Of a stretch of DNA of 64,000 bases, positions 45,212 to 58,033 are shown piece after piece (the stretch's first letter is position 1; every line of letters begins with the position of its first letter). The translations under genes were made by a program, and so were the position numbers. The notes beneath the pieces were generated by a model, which ran no database searches, was not told the origin of the DNA, and saw only the letters and a list, made by a program, of their open reading frames with translations. The stretch is from positions 372,001 through 436,000 of the forward strand of contig JAGMUV010000024.1 in assembly GCA_020744425.1 (NCBI GenBank), written 5' to 3'. The DNA is from Dactylonectria macrodidyma (taxonomy: Eukaryota; Ascomycota; Sordariomycetes; Hypocreales; Nectriaceae).

Positions 45212-46453
45212 ATGGCTAATACCGGCCTCTATATTGCCGTCGGGGTCGCCGTCGCCATCGTTGGCTTGACCTTTGGCATCCCCCTGTTCCTCGCCGAGTA
45301 CTTCCCTTGGCGAAGTCTGTACAACCAGCGCCATGGCAGACCCGTCGTCAGAACCGAATCATACAAAGGCAGGACCGTACTAATCACTGGCGCAAACGGC
45401 GCATTCGGTTCCAGGGCTGCCAAGCTCTTTGCCAATCGCGATGCCGAGACCCTTGTTCTGGTCGACGTCAAGGATTGTGGAGGCGTCAAGCAGGAAATCG
45501 AGACGGAGCTCAAGGACGCGGGCAAGGCCGTGCCCAAGATTCTCGTTTGGCAAGCTGATCTCATGTCCTTTGCCGGCTGCCAGGAGCTTGGAAAGAAGGC
45601 ACAAGAGCTGGAGAACCTCGATCATGTCTTGATGACTGCTGGCATCCTCGCCTTCCATCGTCGCGAGTCTCCTGAGGGCTGGGAAACGTGTAAGTATCCC
45701 TCAATGGCACGCCAAACTCCAAAGCTTCGATGAGTCTGACCATGATCTGCAACGCAATAGCGATCCAGGTCAACTTCCTGTCTGGCGCGCTTATTTCGCT
45801 ACTTTTATTGCCATTGCTCAAGTCCTCGCCAACGAACCCCAACCCCCCTGTTCTCACCTTCGTCACCACCTTTGGCATTTACCCCTCCTCCTTCACCATG
45901 GGCGTACCCAAGACTGGCTCCTATCTCAAGAAGCTCAGCAACAACAAGGACGGCATGGAGCAAGCTCATCAGTATGGCCGATCAAAAGGTCTCCTTCTCT
46001 ACTTCGCTCGTGAGCTCGCCGCCCGCGTTTCTGCTCTGGGCCAGGAGAAGGGCTTGCGCAAGGTGACGATCAACAGCGCCGACCCTGGTTCGGCATGGAC
46101 GCCCCTCACGAATCCTAATCAGGCGAAGCTGATTCCACGATTGATCATGAACTTTGGAGCGAGAGACCCACAGATCTGTGCTACAGCCCTTGTCAATGGT
46201 GTGTCAGTTTCCGAGAAAGATCACGGAAATATTATGCAAGATTTTGATACCGCACCGTAAGTTAATGATGTCCTAAATTCTAGGGGAGGGATTGAGTGTA
46301 CCATACTGACAACTGGGTGATAGGTATCCGCCATTCATGGTGAGGAAGAGCGGCCAGGTAGCCCAGCAGCGTGTCTGGGATGAGACCAGAAGCGAGCTTG
46401 AGGGCAAGGTCCAGGAGGTCAAGGCCATATATGAGCTGTTGGATCGACAGTAA
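45212..46453 (+). CDS. Membrane-anchored short-chain dehydrogenase/reductase
   Basis: Exons 45212-45689, 45761-46256 and 46324-46453, 367 residues. A membrane anchor at residues ~7-29 is followed by the Rossmann motif TGANGAFG (59-66), an NAD(P)-binding acidic residue in LVDVKD, and an AGILAFHRRES segment where NNAG is expected. The catalytic Y-x3-K is in QYGRSKG (Tyr231, Lys235), and SADPGSAWTPL is the typical post-active-site loop. The start at 45212 (MANTGLYIAV) fits a membrane anchor. The substrate is unknown. Relatives act on lipids, retinoid-like compounds or polyketides. It has no obvious partner gene nearby. Confidence 0.85.
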
Positions 46454-47316
46454 GATCCGCACGCTCAATCCAGTGGCCGGGGTGGCGGTGGAAAATTGCG
46501 ACGCATGCCAGCAAGACATCTCGAGGTAGGACCACCAGCATCTCCAGGTCGGAATAATCCTGTCCGAAAACCGCCATACAGGTCAAAAGGACAGGCAGGT
46601 GTAGTTTGGACGACCTTAGCTGAGGCCAAAAAGCGCCAAAGCCTTAGTTCTTGGGTCGGCGAGGACTAAATAATTCTTGCTGCTGAATGTTTTGTCCTTT
46701 GTCAGAATCTGTTCCTTTCCCTTTGAGTCAAAAGACTCCGCCGAAGCTGTGTTTACATTTGTGTGACGTACCTTGAAAGAGGTTTAGAATCAGAAACTTG
46801 GAACCTAGCCTAATACTCCTAGACGGACGTAGCTTGGGTGTGAGCAGATTGGTCTCGTTTCTGATTCATTTTCTCAAGGGGGGCCCATTTTGCATGCACT
46901 ACAGAAGAGCCTGTCCGCTCCATGAAGGGTGAACAGGTTGTAGGCACAAGGGCGAAAAAAGGGGGTTTTTAAATAAAGAAAAAAAATAAAAAAATACACT
47001 ACTTCAACTACCATAGTGACCAATTTCCAGCATTTCACTTCCTCAGATCCAAACTGGTGGGCTTTCTCACTGGTTAAGTACATCACATATTTTCAAGTGT
47101 TGCGTCAGGCACCTGACGTTGCACAAGTGCCGTTGGTAGGCAACAACCCATCGACATGCATGACTCTAAGACCGTTTAGGTAATATCTGCACTACAGAGA
47201 GAGAGGCTGACATTATCGACGATTATTGCGCCGGGCGGGGTTTTTCGGCGCTTCATCGTCAGCCGTCTTTTATCTTGTAATGTGTAAAAAACACTCACGT
47301 TGCTACCGTCTCAGAA
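46454..47316. other. Intergenic stretch with an A-rich block
   Basis: Contains an A-rich low-complexity run around 46952-46999 (aaaaaa/taaataaag-like). No gene seen. Confidence 0.55.
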
Positions 47317-49273
47317 ATGCCACAGCCTCTTGGGACAGGTGCTGCGGAGCCTCAGATCGCTCCGCTGGTTGTGCGCAATGTGTCGGCGTTCAGGGCTCTA
47401 ATATCGGCCCTAGAAGATGACCAGGCCTTAGCTGCAGAGGACGACCAAGTCTCTGCGCAAAAGAATGACCAAGCTATAGCCAGCTCCCACTTGGCACGGT
47501 TCAAGTTATGGGCTATGAGCTTGGGAGCACATCGTCCTTCTGGAGGCCGCTCTCTCGAGTATCGCCTTCGCGATGCATCACTCATTCGAAATCACGTCAT
47601 CTCTCTTCTGCGGGACCTTGGCCACGCCATCGAAGAAGGCATGGCAGCAGCCGCGGGAGCAAATCTCAAGGATGAAGAGACGACAGAGTCCATCGAGGAC
47701 GAACTTGCCGATTATTTCCAGGAAAGCGGATCCGAGATGGACCAGATTCTCAATGAGATTGGGCATGTGGTGGACTGCCTCCTCAGACTCTCCATCACCA
47801 TCAGCAACCCGACTCCTCACGATCAGTTCAAATCGAGAGTCGGGGTGGGAACGGTCGACATATTCAAAGATTGGTACACAAAGCACGTCTTGGAAAAGTT
47901 TGGCCAGGTAGACAAAAAGACGGCAGACAGACTCGGGAACGCCATGGCGAGACGCCGTCAGTACTTTCAGTACAGAGAGGATCACTCCAACCGACTTGCT
48001 GAAGGCTTGGACGGGGACGAGCTTGATCATGATCTTCAAGCAACAACCATCGCATCCTCGATCCCAAAACATCTCAAGGAGTCCCGCGAGTCGGCGATGA
48101 AAGAATTCGCTGGTTTGGACGATAACCGGTCTGAAATCTCAAGAACTTCATACGCCCCTTCGATTGCAAATACGGACCAGATACGAGTCCCTCCTTTGCC
48201 AAAGGAGCATGCCGACGGACCATTCAAGTGTCCATTCTGCCACATGATTGTGTCCATTGAGACGAGACATGACTGGAAGTAAGTGCGACCATTCAGCTTT
48301 ATGGTTAGAGAATTTGGTATCATTAACCTAGTTTCAGGAAACACGTTTTTAGGGATCTGCGGCCCTATGTCTGCCTCTCAAAGACTTGCCAAACACCAGA
48401 CCAGCAGTTTTCACGCCGTGGGGACTGGTCAAGGCACATGATAAAAGAACATTGGATAACCTGGCAATGTTCTTTCGGATGTTCAGGAGACTTCCACAAT
48501 GTGGAGGATTTTCGAAAGCACACCAAAACAAGTCACGCACAAGACGTCCCCCACGATAAGATTGACATTCTGGAAAGTCTAAGTATCAGCTCTGACCCAT
48601 CAAAAGCGCAAATGACTTGTCCCCTTTGTCTTACTTTCCCAGTCACCTCAGCCCAGCAGTATAGCTCCCACGTGGGGGAACATCTCGAACAACTTGCTCT
48701 CTTCACACTACCTCGTCAAGAATATGAGGAAGTGGGCGATGATGACAGTGAGAATGTGCGGAATCACAACGAAAAAAGTGTGAGAAGCGGCGAGACTGGG
48801 AATGTAGAGGCTGTGGAAACGGAGAGCGAGGGAACCGACACCGAGACTCGTCCCATTTCTAGCCACCCTAACCCTGTTGAAGGACTAATGGCTGATCACC
48901 AAACCCAGGAGGACAATCCACCAGACTTAGAAGCTGCTACCGACGTAGCGCCAGACGGCAAATATCCGTTGATCTCCGCAGAGGGCCATTCCGGAAGCTT
49001 CGATAAGAACAAGATGAGAGAAGGTATGTCCAAAGCAGTCCTTTCCCGTCCGGTACTACATCCGGCTTGTTTCACCTGTTATGTATTTCGCTCATTTGAT
49101 CATCTATTTCTTATCTTTATCTCGTCCTGTTCTTTTAAACCCACCGCGGAGAAGGGGAGCGGACGTCGCTGACCCATTAACCTTGATCATATTGGCTGAC
49201 AGGTCACGTCCATCGGGACTACATCAGAGCTAGGAAAGTATTTTCGGTCATATATGGCGACTCATCACAATGA
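47317..49273 (+). CDS. C2H2 zinc-finger protein of the fungal incompatibility-associated type
   Basis: Exons 47317-48278, 48338-49023 and 49203-49273, 572 residues. The N-terminal ~250 residues are helical and carry LARFKLWAMSLGAHRPSGG and RDASLIRNHVISLLRDLG, common in fungal C2H2 proteins found beside NLR-like genes. Four fingers or finger-like pairs follow: FKCPFCHMIV, YVCLSKTCQ...RHMIKEH, WQCSFGC...KHTKTSH, and MTCPLCLTFP...SHVGEHLEQLALF. An acidic tail comes next. The second intron is long (179 bp) compared with ~50-60 elsewhere. The last exon ends at TGA 49271-49273 and overlaps the first ATG of the next frame. Molecular role unknown; probably nuclear or signalling. Confidence 0.72.
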
Positions 49274-51069
49274 GAATAGGAAGGCTCCCGAAGCTGATCT
49301 CATGAGACGCCCAGTATTCGACCATGTTCAATCGGGCCGATTAGACGACGGCAACGAGAGCGAAGTACCTGCTCTCCAAACCTACAACTTTCGCGACTCT
49401 GGCCCTTTTACCATCCCGAGTCTTGACAGTCTTGAATCCGCTCCTATCGGCTATGGCGACGATGGGTACGAATACACCACAGCCGCAGATCTAACTCTCT
49501 ATGATCTTGATCAAGCTAGTTCTCTCCGCTCCCCCAGACGTGGGAGCTTCGACGGTGGGCACCACCGTCCTAATTTTGACCAGAATCCTGGTCAGGAATA
49601 TTCGCCAGCAAGCATCAGCCATACCTCCCTTTATGCCGGTGACATTCATGTGATGCCCTTATCCGCCCAGTGGCCGTCGACTCCAGGAACAGCTGCCGAC
49701 CTCTCCCCATATATGTCGAGCAGGATAACCACTGGGGATCCAGAAATCAACCGAGACAGCTTCACGGCTCAGGATGCTCACTCTCAACATTCAATGCGTC
49801 GAGATGCCGTCTCCTCGCACGCTTCCCTGGAAGGCACGTTGCCGGCGGCTGGCCCATCGACAGCGGCTACCTCCTCACCACCGCCGATCTCAGGTTTGTC
49901 AGCGAGAAAGACAAAGGATAACAGTTGCTGCGACATATGCGGCTATACGCCAAAGGGAGATCCTAGATGGCTTGTCGCAAGCATAGCAAAGCACAAGAAG
50001 CTTCAGCATGGCACGACCGCACCTAAGATCTACCGGTGCCCATACCCTGGATGTACGAGTCAGTACAAGAACCGGCCGGACAACCTACGGCAACACCAGA
50101 TTGAGAAAGGACATTTCGTGGACGATCAAACGGGCAGCTCAACTCTCAGCTCTAGCAAACCCATTCGAGACACCTACCAGGCCAATAAGGGGCCACCTCC
50201 TACTACCCGGGGTTTCGATAAGATTACCAGAGCAAATGACGATTCTCACAGTATTATTCCGAGCGGGGACCCTGGCAATGACCCGGAAGGGAGCAAGCAG
50301 GACTTCCAGTTCAATTTCCAAAGTCGGCATATTTGGCCAGGTGAAACGAGTGCATCGAGCCTAGGCACTGCTGAAAGAGCCGCCGAGGTTATAACAGTGT
50401 CGGATACACCTTACGGTCACTCAAAAGATGACTCAGAGAGCCGGCGTCCTATCATAATCCACCGGACAAGGGAACACTTGGACACAGAGTACAATGAGGT
50501 CGATGTGGGTTCTTCAGTGAACAAGAGGTACATAGGGGTTGTGCCTACTCACCCCGAGGAGGAAGATAAACGGTTTCCCAAGAGCATTCTCAAGGCACCA
50601 AAAGCCAGCTTCCCCGAGGATCCCAATCCCATCCGCGAGGGTGTTGCGCCTCACAAGAACGACGACGAAAAGATCAAGGGGGCTCCTCCAGGCGCTAGGT
50701 GGACCAGGATCAGCCGGAAGATTGTCAACCCCGACGCTTTGACTATAGGGAAGGAGCGGTTCGAAGTCCGCGACGACTTTGTGATTGTCCTTCGAGTCTT
50801 GAGCAAGGAGGAGATCCAAGCGTACGCTGATGCAACGCAAGTTCTACGAGGTAAACCAAACTCATTCATTCACAATTTTGAGACGATAGTCCTCTGACCG
50901 ATTATTAGAGCAGCGACGACGGGAAGAAGACGATGAAGCGGCTAAAGGCGAGGATCGCAACAAGGACTTTGATCGCAACAAGGACTTTGAGGGCGACTAC
51001 GACGAGAAGACAAGAGATCGTCGCCGCCATCATCGGGAGAACAACGAGAATGAATCTGAGAATGAATGA
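49254..51069 (+). CDS. C2H2 zinc-finger protein with disordered N-terminus
   Basis: Exons 49254-50850 and 50909-51069, 585 residues. The first ~215 residues are low-complexity and Ser/Pro-rich. Two C2H2-like fingers follow: CCDICGYTPKGD...HKKLQH and YRCPYPGCTSQYKN...HQIEKGH, the pattern seen in many fungal NACHT-associated or stand-alone zinc-finger proteins. The C-terminus holds RFEVRDDFVIVLRVLSKEEIQ and a charged tail containing the direct repeat DRNKDF/DRNKDF. The start is uncertain. The ATG at 49254 overlaps the upstream gene's last 20 bases in another frame, the next ATG is at 49302, or a different splice could join both genes into one. Confidence 0.7.
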
Positions 51070-52339
51070 CATCGATCGAAAACCTAAGGTTGATTCATGT
51101 AAAAGCTAAGGGTCGGTACTACAATATCTACTACAAGATAGCCAATAGCTTATAGAGGTTATAAAAACATATGAAACGAGGCTCCTATTACTCAACCTAG
51201 ATATGACATTTAAGTTGGTAACTTATTTTACTATATTAAGAATTAATCAAAAATAATTCTAAAATAATTATCACTATTGTAACGGTTAGTCCAAGTGCAC
51301 CGACATGTAACCGTCTTGAGGTTTCTGCCTGCCCTGGCCACATGGTTGGACGCTGGTCGCGACATGGGTCGCCACAGCTCTAAGCTAGCGGATTAGTTGC
51401 CAAATCAATCGTCTACGTATGAGGACTCGGAGACAGCTCTACCGCCGTACGGTACATAGCCAATGCCTAGAAACTGAACGGTAAATAATTCGAACAGCAT
51501 CCTACAGCCCATCTCTTTATTTTACCACTATAAGCTAAAGGATTCATCTCAATGGTGACTGCCTGTTATGTGGTACATGCGCGTAAAATGAGATTGAAGA
51601 AGTTAGAGCCTGGTTCTTCCACACGGGAAACGCTACTTTTACACGCCTTTGAACATTTCGAGCACAAACACACCCCTGCCCGACCCCGTTTCTGACCACG
51701 AATACCATCACCCCTTGACGTGATATAACAGATGCCGTGTGGCTTTGTCTGCCGTATTGTTAGTCCAATGCCTGTTGAGTCAGTTGCAGGAAGGATGCCT
51801 TGCGCTCTCATAGCCAAGACAAAAGCCGGCGTGATTGGGTATGATAACGCCACGGCTGAACTGGGCGCCATAGAGCTGAAACTGTGGTGTTCTGGGCAGT
51901 TAGTGCTTATTCCGGCCGTGTCCATCCTGCCCGCGAGGAGACAGAGTCGGCTTTCTTGCATCCGAAATCCTTCCTGTATTGCTTCAGGCAGAGACTCTAA
52001 GTCGGCCGCCACCTTCGCTCACCTTTAGTGGATGACAGGCAGAAATACTCCCTTAAGCCCGTCTCTAAACCTAGAGACCCTCCATCGAAGAAACGACGAT
52101 GTCGAGATCGCTAGTCTCCTTCCTCAAAAGATCGAAGCAAAGCCATCGGGATTCCCCAGCGTCATTCCTAACAGTTGACTGACACTCAAGAATCGATTTT
52201 CTGTTCCATCTCAACCACAACATGGTTTCTTCCTGGAAACTGGTCAAATAGTACCCTCTTTCCCCTTAGGAAGCGGCTCAGGACATGCGATCAAGAACAC
52301 AATGGCGCCGGCAACGTGCCGGATTGTCGACCATATCGC
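51070..52339. other. AT-rich intergenic stretch
   Basis: 51110-51300 is AT-rich with simple motifs, as in decayed or RIP-affected DNA. A 148-codon minus-strand frame (51566-52012, starting MAADLESLPEAIQ) is noted, but I cannot assign it and do not call it a gene. Confidence 0.5.
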
Positions 52340-53189
52340 GCGACCGGCCCAGGGACTCCAATGTTCCTGATCGACATCGAAAACCGCTGCCTCATCCCGT
52401 TTCACGATGGCTTGTAGTACATGGCGCCGAGTTATTGCTGGGGAGGCGTCGAGAGTGCCCGGGCAGAGAGGGCAAACATCAGCCATCTGTTTGAGGCTGG
52501 GTGTCTTCTCGGCGACGCTGCGACACTCGATATGCCTAAGCCGGTGCGGGACGCTATGTCTTTCACTGGCTGGCTTGGTATCGGGTACCTCTGTTGTGAT
52601 AGGCTCTGTATTGTCCAGGACGATGGGGATGCGAAAATGGATCAGGTAAAGCAGATGGGCGAGATTTATGCTCGGTCGTACTGCATCATCATCGCCTACG
52701 AAAGCCCCTCTGCCGACGCTAGTCTCCACAGCCCCTCTATGCTCTCTGGCGTTTCTGGCGGCAGCGATCCTACGACAAGCACGGTGTGGCGAAGTAGGGG
52801 TGGACGTTCCAGAAGAGCTATTCTCCCTGCGCAAGATCAAGGTGAGCTCGTCCTCCATCGCCTGGTCTTGCGGCGAAGTCGCCATCAGGGGAATGGAGTA
52901 GTAAGACTGATTGACAGAATATAATTACGACGACCTTGATTCTAACAATGCAATTTTTTATCCGTCGAAAAGTCTGCTTCGTACCGGTGGACTTCGTCAT
53001 CCCCGGTATCCAAATTTCGAATTCTACGCCGAGCTTGTGACCAACTACTCGCGCCGAGAGTTTAGTGCCTCCCAGGATGCAATCGAGACACTATTCGGCC
53101 TGGAGAGCGTCATCGGGCCTGCATACCCAGGGGGCTTCATTGGATTGCTCCCTCTGGCCACACTACTAGTGGCGTATAATCCTTACTAA
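52340..53189 (+). pseudogene. HET (heterokaryon incompatibility) domain pseudogene
   Basis: The HET pattern is clear but broken. FLIDIENRCLIPFHDGL is followed by an in-frame TAG (52415-52417), then YMAPSYCWGG, the conserved LSYCWG-type motif. LGIGYLCCDRLCIVQDDGD and QVKQMGEIYARSYCIIIAY match the second and third HET blocks. The frame then shifts at the SRG/WTFQ motif: WRSRG is read in one frame, and WTFQKS (from 52801) in the next. A further downstream block (FEFYAELVTNYSRREFSASQD, then YPGGFIGLLP) is in a third frame. HET proteins trigger cell death when unlike strains fuse. Two lesion types make a working product unlikely unless introns were missed. Confidence 0.75.
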
Positions 53190-55063
53190 ACGGATAGCGG
53201 TTCAGAGTGGTCCTCCCGGGAGTCGTGATCCTTCACCTATTGGAAGGAAAGGTAGGTCTTTAGATGACATCGAGCGTAATAAGACCCCGTAATGTAGCCC
53301 ACGGCCACCGCCTTTGATAACTAGGTTTGAAACGCTGGAACATGTCTTTTGAACGCACGTTATTGAATCGACAGGCTCATCACTAGGGTCTCACAAGCTT
53401 GACGACACATGCGAAAGTAGAGGACTGGTAGCACAATACTCGCTCCAGGGTAGCCAAAACCTCGAGAATATTGTGAATATCCATTGGAAGCGGCTTCTAC
53501 TGCTGAACCTGGATGAAACAATTAATGACATTCCAGTTAATAATCTGTCTACTATATTACTCATCAATTGACAACAATCACAAAATAATGAATCTGTGTT
53601 CATAGGGATCAGGTTCCTTTCACAAGCTCTCAGTAGATCAATGTGAATATTCGCGTGAACCACTAGTTCGACGCTGCGCAACTGGAACCTTGACCACGAA
53701 TAGGAACAGCGCTGAGAACCATCGAATCATGGTCCTTGATCTAGCGGAGAGAGGACTAGAGCAGATCGAGTATTGTGGAGACGCTCTCTGCTTTGACCAT
53801 TGAACACGAACAGTAGACTGCATATCAGCGACGGGCGCTCAATCATGCTGCGCAAAGATTTAAAAAAAGACAAGGTGGCACGTTCACCTGGCGCAGTGTT
53901 TTGCTTTGGTAACTAGTCTGCACTCATAGACAGAATATAACCCCTTGGTCAAACACGTGCAGGTATGACGCAGGTTTTAGCACGCCTTACATGTTAACCA
54001 CGACACTGGGTATTCCGTCTACCCCTGGAGCCAGTTTGCTAGTTGATAAGCGCCTTTAGCAAATACGCGCATTGACACGCTTGTTTCACTCTAGAACTTC
54101 CCTTGCCCCAAAACGTAACAAAGTTACACCAGGCGTCATTATGAAATCGGGGTTGTTTGCCAATCGCCATTAGGATGTGGGCATCTCACAATCCCCCATC
54201 CTTGCGAATGACTTATCTCCTCTGCTGCAGATCCAACACGGTTGCCTGGATTCTTGGGTATCATCGTCTATAGGATTCCGTGAGGGTTGTCGTCGCTGCC
54301 TATCGTAGCCATCTGCGAGAACACGGTGTAAGCATCCGATGGTGCAGATCAACGGGCGGAGTATTTTCGTATATCCGTCATGATGGCCTTGGCCGTTTGG
54401 AACTGAAGTCGCTATCGAATTTGTTGCAGATGGCGTGAACAAATACGAGCAGGGACCGTGTCAACAGGGTTTCATCCGCCACGCTCTGGCCTGTAGCATT
54501 CGAGTCAGCGACCACCAACTCAGCGCCCAGCGAGGCTGTGTTGAACGTGCAGGTATCAAACTAGAAATGCCCGAACTTTTACTCTGTAAATAACCCTGTT
54601 ATTAAGAAATTCGGCAAGCACGGCACCCATGGCTCACCACCCTGTCAAGCAGAGATGGGTATGTCGCCCTTGACCTCAATGCGAGCTTTAGAATGCGGGT
54701 TAGGCTCGCGCGATGGAAGCCCACAAAGTCTCGTATTTCGGCCTGCCTGTTTTTGATTGATCTGCCACGAACCTGGCCCGTCCGCTTAACTAGCCGATTG
54801 GCTGCTCTAGGAATTGTTGGTGATAGCACCGGGTTTGGCGCCACTTATTCTGTAATTTACCTCGGATCACTCCGCCACGCTTGCTTCGGATCCTTCTCGA
54901 CCAATCCCTGCCGTTTGGAGGTGACAACCAAAATTGATTGACGTTTACTACTCACAGCTGGCGAGACATTCGGATCTCGTGTGAGGAGGTCGGCTTCTCA
55001 CGCTAATTCGGCTTCTCGAAATGCTACTGCAAGTATTGCCGTCTTCCAGGGGGTGGCTGTCAG
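53190..55063. other. 1.9 kb gene-poor stretch
   Basis: Short frames on both strands without motifs. The right end is the 5' region of the CAP10-type gene. No tRNA or repeat recognised. Confidence 0.5.
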
Positions 55064-57784
55064 ATGGTGTCGAGGTTGGCTGAAACGTCGTTGCACTTCG
55101 TTGCAAGTCTTCAACCCAACATCCCCCGTCTGCAGAATGTCTGCCAAACGATATCCCGAGTCGCCATGTGGAAACAACGACTTGCTGACGTCGATCCAGC
55201 CACCGGATCGGCTGGAGCAGCTCTGCTGTGCACAATCTTGACACAGTGTCTGTCTTCTAGGCCTTCGGAGTTGACCTCCGAAGTGCTGAGCTGGTCATTA
55301 CTGCCGATTTTGTTCAAGTCTACCCGGCCTTCGGACCTTCACACAATCCCGAAAACGGCCTCTCCAATCAATCTAACATCGAGCTCTACGTCTACAAGAT
55401 CACTGTGGATAATAGCTGCTGGTATAACTGCTTCCTCTGTGTGCAATACAGAGAGCAATGTAGTCGCATATCTGGTATTATACCATCAGTTTTGAAAGAC
55501 CAAGACGAAACTGCCAGCTAACAATCCTCAGCCAGCATTAACTCCCTTACTTCTAGTAACTCACAAACACCTCGGGTCCAAGCTATACACCTCGACAGCC
55601 TCCGATTCTTGGATATTCTTGCCGCTCGTGGACTCGGCATGGGGCACCGGCGTTGTCGCATGCTTTGCCAGCCTCACACTGCTGAACTGGGATGTCTGGG
55701 GATCAGCTCTTGCGATCATTCCGTTCATTTCTCTGCTAATAATCTATACCATTCTACTGCCGAGGAATAGCAAGAGCTCCGCCGTCCTCCCGCTCGTCGA
55801 CATTCAGGATGCTATTGTCCCCCTTTCCCTCCGAGTCGTCGTCACCCTGGCGCTTGCGCTAGGCGCACACACTTTCTTTCTCGGCTTCCCAACCAGCAGT
55901 ATAATGCCAACCATCTCACTGGGACTTGCCAAAGCCCTTTCTTGGTATTTCGCGACCCAAGTAGTATGTGTATTCCTGCTTAAGTCGGTTCGAAGATACT
56001 CACCGATCACCTAGGCTCAGCACAGCTCATGGTCTACTGTCACGGCGATAGGGACATTCAGCATCACGTCCACCCGGAATCCGTTTACGTATTCGTCCGA
56101 TACCCATGCCATATCACACGTTGTCGCTTCGATCCTCGCCCTCGGTCAGGCTATATACATGCTTCCAAAGCAAGCAAACACCCGACCGATCCTTTGGGGC
56201 TTTCTACTCATCTCTCTCGTCCCGTACTTTCTCAACCTATACGCGATTAGCTATGAACAATCATCCGCACCGAACTACGACTGGCTAAACCCGCATCCCG
56301 TTGAGGCTCTGGCTCAGAAGGCCAAGAAAGACTTCGAGCAACTATCGAACGGGCAGTCCCGAACATACCTCGAAGCCTATAACGAATACGAGCGAAGATA
56401 TAAAAATGAGCCGCCGCCCGGCTTCGAGGCTTGGTACACGTTTGCGGCATCCAACCAGTCTCCAATCATCGACGACTTCGATTTAATATATGATGCGGTC
56501 TCGCCATTCTGGAAACTGAGTGGTAGAGAGGTGCTTGAAGTAATGCGCGACGCCCAAAACGCAAAGGGCGGCGAGCTGTGGCTTTGTTCCTTGTCTGGAG
56601 ACAGCGCCAAGACAAGTTGTAGCCATCCTACGCGCAAAATCGACAGACATGTCCAAATTTTGTTTGACACGCTGACAGAGGAGCTACGAGGAACACTACC
56701 AAATGTCGGCTTTCTCGTCAACCACCTCGACGAACCGAGAGTGCTGATTCCACGAGCCCTGCCGGGAGAAAGCGAACCCACTAGGGATGGACAGTTCAAT
56801 CTGACGAATATGTCACATCAACCCGTTTGGAACGCAATTACGAAATATTGCCCAGCTCAACCGAGCGCTGGCGCTTCAGGGATGAAACATAGAGTGGAAA
56901 CATACGGTCTACCATTCATTACCAATCGCACCTTGGCCTTAGATCTATGCCGGAATCCTCAGTACCGCAGTATGCATGGCATGTTCATGAGTCCAACGTC
57001 ATTCCGCCTGATTGAAGGGCTAGTACCAGTGCTTTCAGTTGGCGCACCGTCGACAATGGGCGACGTATTATACCCAAGCCCCGCTTACCTGGAAGAGGGC
57101 TTTAAATACGACGAAATTCATGACGTCGATTGGGAGAAGAAGCGAAATAATCTCTATTGGGCCGGGTCTACGACCGGAGCATATGTCTCAGATTGTCAGT
57201 GGCGGAACTACCATCGACAGCGATTTGTGCAGCTGGGACAAAACTTGGGAGGACAGAAGCACTCTTATCTTCGGCAAAGAGGCCAAACAGTCACTCGTGC
57301 GGAGTCATCATTTCTCAACGGCAGGGCATTCGACGTTGTCTTTTCCAGAATATTCGGGTGCGAAACGAAATACTGCCGAGAACAAAAAGCATACTTTGAC
57401 ACCAAGGCTTGGGCTGACAAGGACCTGGCGCTTCGTTCACGATTAGTGTTTGACCTAGACGGCAATGGCATCAGTGGCCGCTACTACAAGCTGTTGGCTT
57501 CCAAGTCAACACCGCTAAAACAGACCGTTCTCCGAGAATGGCACGATGAGCGTCTCGTCCCGTGGGTTCACTACGTACCCGTCAGCCAAAGCTTAAAAGA
57601 GGTTCCCGAACTCGTGTCTTATCTTACTTCGACGGCAGCTGGACAACAAAGGGCTAAAGAGATTGCGGAGCAGGGTCGGGTGTGGTTCTCTAAGGCCTTT
57701 CGGGAGGTTGACATGACTATTTACGTCTATCGTTTATTGCTAGAATTGGCGAGGCTGCAAGATGTACGAAGGGAAGCCAGTTGA
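55064..57784 (+). CDS. CAP10/GT90 glycosyltransferase with N-terminal membrane domain
   Basis: Exons 55064-55474, 55532-55963 and 56015-57784, 870 residues. The N-terminal ~400 residues carry several hydrophobic segments (VVACFASLTLLNWDVWG, SALAIIPFISLLIIYTIL, LGQAIYMLPKQANTRPILWG), so it is a membrane protein, probably of the Golgi. The C-terminal half is the CAP10 domain: WLCSLSGDSAKTSC, NNLYWAGSTTGAYV, NYHRQRFV, NGRAFDVVFSR, RLVFDLDGNGISGRYYKLL, SKSTPLKQTVLREWHDERL and PWVHYVPVSQSL. In Cryptococcus, CAP10-type proteins are needed for capsule xylosylation. Filamentous relatives act on cell-wall or glycolipid glycans. The start is the least certain part; an upstream first exon could exist. 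Confidence 0.82.
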
Positions 57785-58033
57785 GAGTAGAATGCTCCCA
57801 GCTTTGTATGACTGTAACCCGATTTAGATCCTGGGCTGCTTTACAGATATACCAACAATAGACAAAGTTAAAAAGTAGAACAACTTGATGTCGCGTACAC
57901 AAAGCGGAGGACTCTTTCACGATGCGGACCGACAGACGTGACGACCCCCAAGTGGATCGCAACCGTGCGGCGTACTTAGTTCTCGGTTCACTTTGTCAAG
58001 GTTAAATGACAAGTATTTTAGAGTTTCCGACAC

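Noticed and set aside
51566..52012. 148-codon minus-strand frame starting MAADLESLPEAIQ
   Set aside because: No recognisable domain, low-complexity-like middle, and no splice partners found; left as unassigned.
52244..52885. 213-codon minus-strand frame
   Set aside because: Antisense of the HET pseudogene, whose sense strand carries recognisable conserved blocks.
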